Part shown: positions 1-11,896 of the stretch, in pieces
How positions within the stretch are numbered: the stretch's first letter is position 1
Layout: the number at the start of each line of letters is the position of its first letter
Assembly (NCBI GenBank): GCA_003013855.2
Contig: ML058469.1
Span: 4,650,001 to 4,714,000 of the forward strand
Source of the DNA: Liriodendron chinense
Lineage: Eukaryota; Streptophyta; Magnoliopsida; Magnoliales; Magnoliaceae
DNA length: 64,000 nt
Direction: 5' to 3'
Notes under the pieces: model-generated
Told to the model about the DNA's origin: nothing
Databases searched by the model: none
Seen by the model: only the letters and a program-made list of their open reading frames with translations
Program-made: the position numbers and the translations under genes

Positions 1-91
1 TCATGAATAAATTATTACATGCTACTATTACATAGTTAGGATTCAAAACATGAGCTAATATAAGTTCAGGAGTTCAAACCATGGGTCTAAC

Positions 92-886
92 CTGGAAAAG
101 GGGATGAAACTTTCCAGAGCAAGCTTTCACAACCTCTTGTCCAACAATACCACCAAACATGGCGGCCATCGGATTCAGAACTGCCCTGGAGCCATATGCG
201 AAATGCCGCAACAGTTTCGTATCGATCTTTTCCACTTTACCGTCTCCCAAGCCTTCATTGATACTAGTAGCCAATGCTGTCAACCTCTGAGCATCCTCCT
301 CTGACCCAGCAACAGGGAAGCGTCCCATTTCGCATATAAACTTATCCAGTGCTTGAAAGGCCAGGTGTAGCAAAGGCGGACGGTCGAACTTCGAGAAGTC
401 ACTCAGAAGGAAGTCGCCAGGATCTCTCAAAGCATCTCTTAATCGTTTGAAGTTCAACACCTTGGGTTGCTTCACTTGCATTACAATACCGCCTTTCTCA
501 TATGGACCAAACTTTGTCGTGTCTTCCTCGAGAGTAAATGAGTACGGCCTCGCATTTTTTACCTTTCTCGGACATCCATCATTCAGCTCTGTCATACCCT
601 GAACCTCAGAAAATACAACCAGATCGCCATCTTGAAACTCAAGTCGTTCATCATCAACACATGATACGAGTGCAGGATTGTCATTGCTGATGGATGCAAT
701 AATGCCCGTATGTGGTTCCTCGCCATCAACATCAATAACAGTGAACTTAGGACCAAAGTCACAAAACACACTACCGAAAAGACCTCGAACTTCAGATTTG
801 ATAAAGGAAATTGGAGGCTGGTGATTATGGCAATAATCGTCAAATTCAATTGCTTTTTCAAGGCTGATATCAGTGAAAACTACAGC
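92..886 (-). CDS. UBA1: UBA1 coding exon 3 (first catalytic-cysteine half domain and helical region)
   Basis: The acceptor is TTGACATGCAG followed by GCTGTAGTT (AVVFTDISLEKA), which continues exactly from SEFQ of exon 2. An ATG lies inside the acceptor region, so a simple ORF caller would wrongly start the protein there. The 265 codons cover the end of the inactive adenylation subdomain (FDDYCHNHQPPISF), the first catalytic-cysteine half domain beginning near GLFGSVFCDFGP, the DGDLVVFSEVQGMTELN strand region, then the helical block with PGDFLLSDFSKFDRPPLLHLAFQAL and GRFPVAGSEEDAQ, and AMFGGIVGQEVVKACSGKF close to the start of the active adenylation domain. The donor is CCAG then GTTAGACC. Bases 1-91 are the beginning of intron 3. 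Confidence 0.95.
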
Positions 887-3800
887 CTGCATGTCAAGAA
901 AATTAATGTGTCAGCTATGGCCTGTGGGTTCTCTGATCCCTAGAAGGAAAATAAATCAGAGAAAACAGTTACTGTAGGTAGCTAGCATGCATGACTAAGT
1001 ATAAAGGAAAGGGATCTTGATCAATGGTGGAAAATTAGGAAATGATATTTACACCGTTATTTATGGATACCCATTTTCTCTATGTTCTGTATAACAATAG
1101 TATAATAAGAGCATGTTTGGACTTTGGACAAAGAATCCGACTTTGGATTTACGTATACACATTTTCTCTATGTTCCCTTTTTCAAATTCCACTCCTAATG
1201 TATGCGCAGCTCTCTGTGGGTCTAAGCCACAACCACACACATCATTCGTAAAGTATATTTCTAGTTTTCTACTTCTTTTGCTTTTGAATGTATATTGCTT
1301 ATGTTTCCATACATGTCTTCTTACATTTATAAATAATATGAATTGACTTTGAATATACTTGCATCTGTCCAGTCAGACAGCGTATAGCTTAGGACCCTAT
1401 ACAAAGGAAACTTATAATGTACACTTGTTTTTTGTGATTTTTTATTTCTAAGTGTGTATTGATGCCTTTTAAACAATCCCTGAAGTTTCATTGAAAACTA
1501 CGACCAATTTCCCAATGTTTCTCCATGTTTCCCAACAACAACGATACATTACGTGATACAGCCGATATAGCCCATGTGATAATCAATATGTATCTGTACC
1601 CCAAGGGATTCTAAGTGTGTATTGATGTCTTTTTTAACGATCCTTGAAGTTTCATTAAAACTGCGACTAATTTCCCAATATTTCCCCACGTTTCCCAACA
1701 ACAGTGATACATTACGCAATAGAACCGATATAGCCCATGTGATAACTGATATGTATCCATATCCCAAAGGGGGCGATACATTTCACGATAACAATATGGA
1801 AAACATTGGTGCACGATAACAATATGGAAAACATTGGTGATGAGAGGGTCACTTGTTACCAGCTTCCCTCCAATTTTGTTCCCCTGCACTTCCCTGAAAT
1901 AAAATTTTGATCGTGTTTAACCCCCAAAAGAAAGGATTTTTCACTAACTCTTTGACACTACTGCTACATTTTTTTTAAAGGCAACGGAACGTTTTTTTAA
2001 GATGAAGCGATTTATTAGGGCCAAAGGCCAGAAAAAGAAAGCAACAAAAACCAAAAACAATCCCCCACCACTAACTACAAATACAACAAACCCAAGCCAA
2101 CACCAAGGGAAACTCAAGCACCCCAGTCCTTCATATACATCACTGTTGACCTGACTAAACAATGACAAAGCCCTTTTGATTGAAAAGGCAATGGAACTAC
2201 TGTTGAAAGGCAACGAAACTTTTATTGCGAAGGCACCGTGATCTCGTGTTCAAGTTAGTGATGAGAGGGTCACTTGTTACTAATTTCCCTCCGATTTTGT
2301 TCCCATGTTCTTTCCTTAAATAAAATTTCCATCGTGCTTCAAAAAAGGATTTTTCACTAACTCTTTGACACCACCACTTCCACTACACTTTTTTTTTTGG
2401 AAAGACAGCAGAACTTTTATTGAAAAGGTGTCGAGATGGCGCACAAGCCTACAACCCTCTCTTGCTTCCCAAGATTCACTCCATGCCATGGCATAAGCAA
2501 ACCATGCCGTGGAGTTCAGCATCACCGACGACATACCGAAGGATTTGAAAAGCTAGGACCATACCAAATGAATCCACTTATTCGTCATTTCCCATGCACA
2601 TAACATAGGCATTCAAAAGGATGGTGTGCCATAAAGGCTGTTACGTTAAGGTAACGGTGGTGATCGTTACGGCCATCACACCCCGTATTGTAAAGGTAAC
2701 GATGGTGGCCGTTACGGCCACCGTTATCGTTACAGAATACCTTGTTCGGAAGTATCATTGTTCTTTTATGGAGGTTGTCAATGGTAAAGACCCACTTCCT
2801 CCTAACTAACGATGCAAAAGATGACACTTTCAGGGAAGCCCCATGATGCCACACAAAGAAAGTCGGCACGACTAGCATCCTCCTACCGCGAAGAGAGCAT
2901 CTTATAGAATAAACGAACTAAGAATTGGCTAAAGCTATCCTTTCGCCACATTTGATCCATCTCCTTGACTAACGGAACATAAAGGTGGGATCCTATCAAG
3001 AAGCATGACTAGGTCTTCAATTTTCTAGTCGGTTGGATCCCTTAGGCAAGGAGGCAACCACACCATTGCGTTTCTACTTACCAAGTAGCACCTTGAGACG
3101 GATATCTAACTATCCGCCACTAAACACGTCAATCTTGGGAACACATTTTGGAGGGTCTCACCCACCCACGCATCTTTCCAAAATCAAATTTTCTCCCCAT
3201 TTCTGAGGGAGAACCCAATCCTCTCCTTAAATTTTCCTTTCACACTAGCTACACCTTTCCACAAACCTAACACTTTATATAGAGAAGATTCCATCGTCCA
3301 CCAGCCCCCTTCCTCACATCCATATTTAGCTATCATTGTCTCTCTCCACAACAAATCTTCCTCTGTCACGAACCTCCACCACCATTTACCCATCAACACC
3401 ATATTCGCCTTCTCCAAATTGATGATTTAACCCCTATATGCTCTACAGACCTCTTCCCACCCCAGTAAGTAAAATTTGTTTTTTTAAGTTTTGGCATCTT
3501 TCCTCACCCCAGAAAGTAAAATTTGTTTTTTTAAGTTTAGGCATCTTTCCTCATCTTCCGGTGCATGAACATGGCGGATGGGCTTGCCTTTGTCTAAGTC
3601 TCTAAGTGGTATATGTACATGCAAAATAATCAGAATCATGTACAGATCTACCCGACATGTGCAAGTGTGACTGACATGCTTGTATGCATTCACTTGCAAA
3701 CATGCACATAGACCGGGAAGCATATATGTGTATATGAACCTACATAAGACACTAATGAAACATCTAACCAAAATAACCCTACCACAATATCCATCACGCC

Positions 3801-5518
3801 CTCAAGCCACTTCATCATTTCCTACATTCCCTCTTGCTAATGTTGTGGTAAAGAGCCTTCACCAAGTCCCTTCCATAAGAACACGAGATTAGTAGAATAT
3901 CGAAAGGACAAAATATTAGAACTCATTCCAATCAAAGCCAACTACCAAGGTAAGGTAAATACTTCTTATTCTTCATCACCCATCATCATATTTGCATAGT
4001 AATTTGGAGGTGGCTCTCAAATGTAAATTGGCAAAAAATTTACAATTATCTACCCTCCAGATATCAACATTCCATCTTTCATCGAGCTCTTGGTACTGAC
4101 TATGGCAGAGGCTCACACTGACACCACCCACAAGCGACTTGGTCCCAACCATTATTGACCCATGATACCCAACTATTGCATGCAGTGTTTGCATTATCTC
4201 CGATATTATCAAAATATCCCCGATATTATCTCTATTTCTAGCTCAGCGACATCGATAACACCGGTAGCGATACCGATAACACTAATAGTATAAAAAATTC
4301 TTCATATCAGTGATGTATCACTAAATATTGCCAATGTATCGATATCGTCAATATTTTCAATTGTGTAAATTCCAAGCGTCGTTTGTATTGTCAATACATT
4401 GATCCCGTCAGTGTATCACCAATATTTTTTACTGTGTAAATTCCAAGTGTCGCTTGTATCGTCAATGTATCTGCAATATTTCGATAATATCGCCAATCTA
4501 TCGATATGCCAAAAATCTATATATTTAAAAAATTCCCATTTCATATTTTTTATGGGTGCATGATTGTATGTAGCATTCAATTTGTTGACGATAACATTGA
4601 TAATATCATGATATTATCATTATCGCAACATGGCAATAAGGAGACCACAATCTTTAGTTTCTTTTTCAGTTGATAACAATTTGTTTGGAAATTTCATGTG
4701 CTGCCGATATTCTAAAATATCAATGGATGTTTGGATGAAAGTTCAAATTCTGGATGGATGACATGATTGGACTGACTTCTTACGGCAACACATGCTTTTA
4801 GGCCCCCATTAAATAGAAACCTATTATGTATGCATTCTTTATGCAATTTTTTTCTTCCTAAATATGCAAATATGTGTATTTTATCAACTCCTGAGGTTTC
4901 ATTGAAAAAATCCATTGTTTTTCCCATTTTCCCTGCATTTCCGGTTATCAGCGATATTATCGGCGATATCGATATTGTTTCCGTATCCCCGGCTAGCGAA
5001 ACTTGTAACGATACCGAAACTTCGAACACTGATTGCATGCATGCCCTTTGGGGCAAGCAAGAGAAGTACGGGCATGGACAGGTAGTCGCCAAGCAAGCAA
5101 AATGACCACACGCATGAAAGGTCATGCTTGAACTAATGGGGAATAGCAAATACATGATTATTACCAACACGACTTGCATGCCAACATTGTAAGGCCCACA
5201 CTGCACCTTAACACAATTATCATGCATTACCCATGAAGGGAAGATGAATATTTTTTTGACATATTAGTGACATCAAGTTATCCTTCAAATCAACTCAACA
5301 TTACAATGCGATACAGCCACGATTGTACAGTGGGCATATTTTTTACATCCTTATGGATATGTTACCCAAGTAGTGAAACAGGTACAAAAAAGGTGTTGGA
5401 TGCACTGCATCCCCAAAATCTTTGGGTATGGGGAGACAGCCATATTTTCAATATTTTATCATCTTCATTATTATTATTATAGAGAGAGAGAGAGAACCCA
5501 AGAGAGGGAGGGAGAGAA

Positions 5519-5550
<32 letters not shown>

Positions 5551-8500
5551 TCGATTTGAGAGAGAAATTTCACTCCAGCTCGAAGGCCAAGAGAATTTCA
5601 AGCAAAGTCTCAAGGAACAAGAGGTCTTCGGGTTCTTGACCGCAAGGTAGATCATGAGCGAGAGGATCTTGGGCTATCAGATCATCACTAAATGAAAAAT
5701 TTAAGGGGAGATATGAGGAGAAGTCAAGAGAGGGGCCCTATTTCAAAGATGTTGCTCTCTCTATGCGCGAGGCAAGAGATGCCTAGCCTATCCATGTTGG
5801 AGTCTCGATGGGGAGAGCTTCTCTGAAAGGCAAAGAGCCACCTTCCAAACAAAGTAGGAGTTCCAACTATGGCTCTCGAGAAGCTCGCCCTGAAGTCATC
5901 GACCATGCAAAGTAGCCTCTGGTGGCCAGCCCTATCCCTGAGCCTTCCACCAAAGGTGGCTCGACCGTGATCTCTAGGCGACAACCTTCAGCGAAAAAGA
6001 AGAAACCTTAGTCATGTCGTCCTACCTTTTGGAATACCTCACTCTCTTCGTCACCAATTTCCTGAAAGACTTGAGCGAATATCAGTTTACCAAAGTCTTT
6101 AGGAAGGTAGGGGTGAAGAAGGAAGTGGTCATCTCGAAGAAGAAAGGATCTCCTTCAAGTCATGGTTTTGCCTTCCTGCACATAGAGTTTGCTAAGGAGA
6201 GTGCTCAAGCCATCGGTATCCTCCGTCAATCCGACTTCAGTGGTAGTAAGCACTCTATTCAAATTGCTCGGTATGGTCCAAATTCTACCAACGAAGCTCT
6301 GAGTGGGAAAGAAGCGAAGGTCAATGGCTCTAGACCCTCAGCCCTTAAGGCAATTAGCCTCCCTAAGATCTCGAGTAAGGGCGTAGCGGTTTTTGATCGA
6401 TCGTTCAGAGACGTGGTGGCCGAAGACTCTACTGACATCCCTACAGCCATGGATGTTGGTATCAAAGTTACAGCCATAAAGTAGGACAGACCTCGGGTCA
6501 AAAAGTTAGTCCAACATTCAGTCTTGAGATCATAGTTAATCGCTTAGTAGTGGAGGAAGCTGCTTTACCTTCCAATAGAGTCTAGCTACCAAATCCAGGA
6601 AGGGAGCCTCCCTTGTTGAGAAGTCTGGTCAGAAGCTTATTGTAACCTTAACGAAGGTGGCTTTGCCCTTGAGCATCTGGGAGAGGATGAGTTGCTCCTC
6701 AAACCTATGGTCGAATGAGAACATTGATTTTATCCTAACGGTGGAGGTCCTCTTCAATGATGGCCTAGTGATCTCTTTGTGCAGATGGTCGAAGAGGTCC
6801 ATTTTTGGAATAGAGGACACTTGGTTCTAATTTCTAGGGCATTCCTGTAGAGATGTGGGGTCAGGAATTCTTGTTGGCTCTTAGCTTCTGCATCGACGAT
6901 GATCCCCAAATATAATCCCTTTCTCTGCAGGAAAGACTGGCTTGGAGGTTAAGGTGAGGCTGGAGGCTTCAGGGAGGGTCGATCCTAGCTGCTTGCACCT
7001 CGATGGAAGGTGGAGCATTGCTTCGCCTAATCATGGAAGAGTTACGACCAATAGAGACGAAAAGTATCACTATGCAATTGCTGCAACAAAGCACCGAATA
7101 ATTTTCAAGTGATAGGTGGAGTCTTAACCTTAGTGCCAGCACGTGGAACTATCATAGCCCCCATATGTTTTGATGAGGTCAACCTTACCTCCTTCTCGGT
7201 TCCTTCTTCCATAACCCGAGCTCAAAGAAGGAAGAGAGAAGAGGGCCCCATGGAGAATCTAGTCAGAAATCCATAATAAAGTCTGATCACAACGACCGAA
7301 TTTATTATCTTCATGCATAAGGATAATAGATTACCCTACTAAAGAAAGATGTTGGAAAGTTGACCGAAATGATCACTAAATATTTTCAAGAGATCTCCAA
7401 ATCATTGGTATGGCTATCGAAATTGTGAGCATCGTGTAGATTCCATATCCAAGTGGTAGTATCAAGGCTCTTAGCTATTGTTCTTGAGAAACGGCCGAGT
7501 CTAGCCCATTCCTCGAAAGGAGTTTTTACAGGATCCCTATCCACCGCAATCTTTACTTCTGGTTCCGGGGAACGAATAATCATTAAGTCCTCTTTCCGAA
7601 CAACGCATACAAAGAGACCCGACAACAGTCAAGTAACTAGTGAACCTTTAAGAGATGGGTATTCATATTTTGGATTAGTTCCTTGATTTTGAGTGTGATT
7701 GGGCCCTACAGTGGTAGAACCTGGTAAACCAGCCATCTCCCTCTCTTTTCTCTTGACTCCTCACTTTATATGTTATATATGCACCGACCCAATCTCAAAA
7801 GGTCTAATCTAGAAGAATCGGCGGTAGTAACCAATCCGTCTCTGGAATGAAAAAACGAATTTCTACTGAGGAAGAAAAAGTTGATGGGTCCCCAAAGGTT
7901 TCTTTCAATCTTCTAGAGGTTTGAGGCAGGGTGTCACTAACCCGCTTCCTTTTCGTCTTTACTCTTTAGTATTAACGGCCTTAGCAGAATGTTGGATAAA
8001 GGTGTGTCTGTTAGCCCCTTCAATGGTTTAAAGGAAACAAGCGCAAGCCCCCTTATTACCCACGTTCAGTTTGTCGAGGAAACTCTACTCCTTTGTGACG
8101 CTAAAGAGGTGCCTATCGAAAACCTCCAGAAAATTGTGAAATGTTTTGTGGCAATCTCTAGCCTTAAGGTTAACCTTTCCAACAGTGAGATGTTTGGTAT
8201 CAACCTCTCTGCCCTGGTCTTTCCCAGCTGGCAGTTGTCTTTAGATGTAGATCTAGCTCCTTCCCTTCCTCATATCTAGGCCTCCCATTGTGCATTGGCA
8301 AGCCTACCAAGCACCTAAGGAATGTGGTCATTGAATGAGTCACGTGAAAGCCATCCATTGGAAAAGTTGTTCCTTGACCCTTGGGGGGTGTTTGACTCTC
8401 ATTAGAGATGCCCTTTCTAACTTGTTTTTTTGCTTTCTTTTCCTCTTTCAATGCACGAAGTTTGTTTTAGGATAAGCTCAAAAGAGTCTTGCAATGGAGC

Positions 8501-11500
8501 GGGCATTCCGATATCTACAACTTTCATCTCCTAAGATGGTCAAAGGTTTGCAAGCAGATCACGGAAGGTGAAGCAAGCATCCAGGGCATTGCCTCGATGA
8601 ACTTAGTCGCTTCTTAGTAAATTGACTGACGCTTAGGCTCAAAAAGAGGCAACTGGTGGAGAGTGTTCATTGCTAGTAAATATGGGACGTGTGAAGGCAG
8701 GTGGCAATCCATATCTTCCTCTCTTTATAGAGCCTCTTGCATTTGGAAGGCCATTGCAAAAATGGGCCCTCAAATACAAGAAGGCTTCTTCTCTCTTGGC
8801 ATGGATCCCGCATCCGCTTCTAGGTGGATCGCTAGATTTCTGATAGGCCCCTCCAACCTCTCTTCCCCAATCTGGCTCACATTGCATCAGACAAAAGCGG
8901 ATTGCATACTAAGTAACTCATTACGCTAAGGATACTGAGTAAACTCTGTGGAACCGACAGTGATATATGTATTTTGTCCACTCTGTCCATCCATTTTACC
9001 AAATAATTTTAGGGGTTGAGGCCAAAAATGAAGCATATAAAAAGCTCAAGTGGACCACGCCACAGGAAACAATGTGAATTGAATGTATACCGTTGAAAAT
9101 TTCTTGGGGGCCACAGAAGTTTTGGATCAAGCTGATATTTGTGTTTTCCCTTCATCCATGTCTGTGTGATCTCATAAACAGGTTGGATGACAAATTAAAC
9201 ATCAATGTGGGCCCTAGGAAGGTTTCAACAGTGGAAATCACTATTCCCATTGTTTCCTATGGTGTGGTCCACTTGAGCTTTGGATATGATTCAATTTTGG
9301 GCTCAACCCCTAAAATGAGCTGGAAAAACATATGTGAATTGAACGTATACCGTTGAAAAATTCTTAGAGGCCACAGAAGTTTTGGATCAAGCTGATATTT
9401 ATCTTTTCCCTTCATCCATGTCTGTGTGATCTCATGAACAGGTTGGATGACAAATTAAACATCAATGTGGGCCCTAGGAAGGTTTCGATAGTGGAAATCA
9501 CTATTCCCATTGTTTCCTATGGTGTGGTCCACTTGAGCTTTGGATATGCTTCAATTTTGGGCTCAACCCCTAAAATGAGCTGGAAAAACAAATGGATGGC
9601 ATGGATAAACCACATAAATTCACGGTGGGCCCAACTGAGTTTACTCGGTACAATAAAAGTGCACTAAGTTACTCAATACGCAATCCGATTTCGCCTCAAA
9701 CAGGTCCATTTTTATTAGCCAGCTACTTCTCTAACAATGACACCGGGATTTGTTCTCCCCCTTGTAGGAGAAACCTTTTGGTCTCGGAGTTGGAATATTT
9801 TCTTCATATTCTCGAGCTCTTGAGAGGTGTGTGCCCTTCCACGAGAGTTAATGACTCACTTTTTTTGGTCCATGAGCAGTTCGAGCAGGTTTCCGGTTAG
9901 CTCGCTCTTCTCATTGCTCAGTGACTCCCCCTCAAGCAGCCTACATTGTTTCCTTCCTTCACTTGGTCCTGCAGAGCTTCTCTGGAAGTCCTTGCCTTCA
10001 TCAGGATCCTTGGTAGGCAAAGAATCTTAATTGTTGACAACTAGTAGCGAAGAGGGATGTCTCTTCCCAATATTTGTCTACTTTGCATGAAAAACGTGGA
10101 ATCGATTAACCACCCTTCCATCCATTGCCCTTTTACCCATGGAGTGTGGTTCTGCATCCTTGCTCTTTTCCATACCTCTTGGGTAGTTATGGCCTTATTC
10201 CGCTGAGGATCTTCTTTTTGTCGGACATGGGGAAGGTGTTGGGAAGGATCTTAAAGCTATTTGGCGTTTGGTTATTATGGCAACCCTTTGGGCCATTTGG
10301 CAATAAAGGAACAATCACTGCTTGCAGAATTCCCCATCTCCTATCTCTCAGGTTGTCTCCTTCATCAAAAGGGGGGTGGCGAAGTGGTCATCCTAAATCC
10401 CGATCTCTGATAGTTGTATTTTATTCTCTCTTGGGTTGTAGCAAACCTAACCAGTTTCTCTTTTTCGCCTTTGGCGTTCTTTTTTAATAATTGATGTTAA
10501 TCTTCCAAAAAAATTATGTATTTAAATACTTTTTTATTGCTTTCTGAATATATTTTACAACTTAAATCATTCTCATACTATGAAGTATTCTAGTATGGCT
10601 AAGCCATATCTAGCACCGATCCCATACCCATAGCAATGTTATGCCCATACCAACAAGGATAGCTAAAAGTTACGAAGAATCCAGGTGACATAGCTTGTTG
10701 TCATGGCCCTCGTGGGTGATATCCATTAAGAGGTGCCAGCAAAGAAAGGTCCAAAATGTTATAAGAAGAAAAAAAAGGATTCTAATTAATAGGTGACTCC
10801 ATCCTCCCTAATAATAGCAATGTAGAAATTAATTTCAACTACCAATGATCTTAGAAGGAAGAAAAATTGTCTTTAGATCAGAACTCGGACTATTTGTGCA
10901 CAACTACCAACATGCAAAGCAGGGAAGAACAAAAAATGTTTTCCTTTTGGAACAGTGCTTTGAAATAGCAGTTTTGGCGCATAACTCGCTTGCAGACTAA
11001 AACTAATACAACTCACTGAGACTCATTCCTTTCCATTCTCTGTTTCGGCATAGTGACTCCCTGGTCCCGGACCAAACCAATACAATCATGCAAAAAGAGG
11101 TTTGGTCGAACAATATTTTGAACATGAATTCTTACTTGGCTTGTTGAGCATGTTTACCCCCCATGAACCTATTGATGTTCAAATTAAATGCTTGAAGACA
11201 CCATACCTTGCCTCATGGCTCACCAAGATGAGCTACATCTCTAATAATCCACAACCCATTTTCTAAAGGATAAATAAGATTTTTTTTTTTTTTTTTGAAA
11301 AAGGGATTGTGAGATGAATATAAAGGAGTTACTCCAGCTACCCTGAATGCCTCAACTAAGCTCCCTGCAAAGGCATCATAAGCCCTTGCCCACTCCACTA
11401 CTGACCACTTCACTTTTAGGAAGACCTAAACCGGACTAGACACTCTACCACTGAATATTGATTGTTATTAGGGGTCGTTTGATGCTTGTAGAATCCTTAG

Positions 11501-11843
11501 GTTGTAGAGGGATTACAGGTAATCACATTACAGGGGCTGTTTGGATGCCTATATTTGCCTGTAAAGGTTTTACAAGCTATAAACACATTACAGCTTTTAG
11601 CTCTAATATGAAACCTGGCAAAAAGTCATGTTTCATATTACAGGTAAAGTCTTTATAGCTAAAAAGGCATTATACATAGTAGAACACAATAGTTGATATA
11701 CACTCATGATATGTGGGGCCCACCGTAATGCGTATGTTACATCCAAATGGACCACAAGAGAGAAGGATGGAACATCCACCATTAAAAACTTCCAGATTGC
11801 ATTTGGGGCCCACTGTGATGGGTAGAGGACATCCAAACCGTAG

Positions 11844-11896
<53 letters not shown>

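Larger units (their letters stand above)
5580..10510 (+). mobile_element. LINE (L1-type) remnant, antisense to UBA1, with nested insertions
   Basis: Order on the plus strand: ORF1 with an RRM-like domain (about 5,580-7,300), RT fragment (about 7,870-8,890) and zf-RVT tail (about 9,690-10,490), ending close to TTTTTTAATAATTG. The endonuclease and N-terminal RT are missing, replaced by chloroplast DNA (7345-7855). A foldback DNA element (8898-9687) splits the C-terminal part. Every segment has stops or frameshifts. Confidence 0.8.

Noticed and set aside
74..892. ORF starting MQAVVFTDISLEKA as a complete 272-aa gene
   Set aside because: The ATG lies within the intron 2 acceptor and the end runs into intron 3. 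It is exon 3 of UBA1 (92-886).
4712..5227. 171-aa minus ORF
   Set aside because: Overlaps the GATATTATC repeat block and shows no family resemblance.
9093..9667. Two similar ORFs (MKISWGPQKFW..., MNRLDDKLNIN...) as a duplicated protein gene
   Set aside because: They are translations of the foldback element's internal 260-bp duplication; the same DNA occurs as inverted arms elsewhere with frames disrupted.
11458..11660. Possible MITE around GGGGTCGTTTGATGC and GGGGCTGTTTGGATGCC
   Set aside because: Both words point the same way and no matching inverted end could be found, so only direct partial ends were visible.
11844..11893. Ser-Leu repeat protein from the 98-aa ORF
   Set aside because: Translation of a (CT)n microsatellite.
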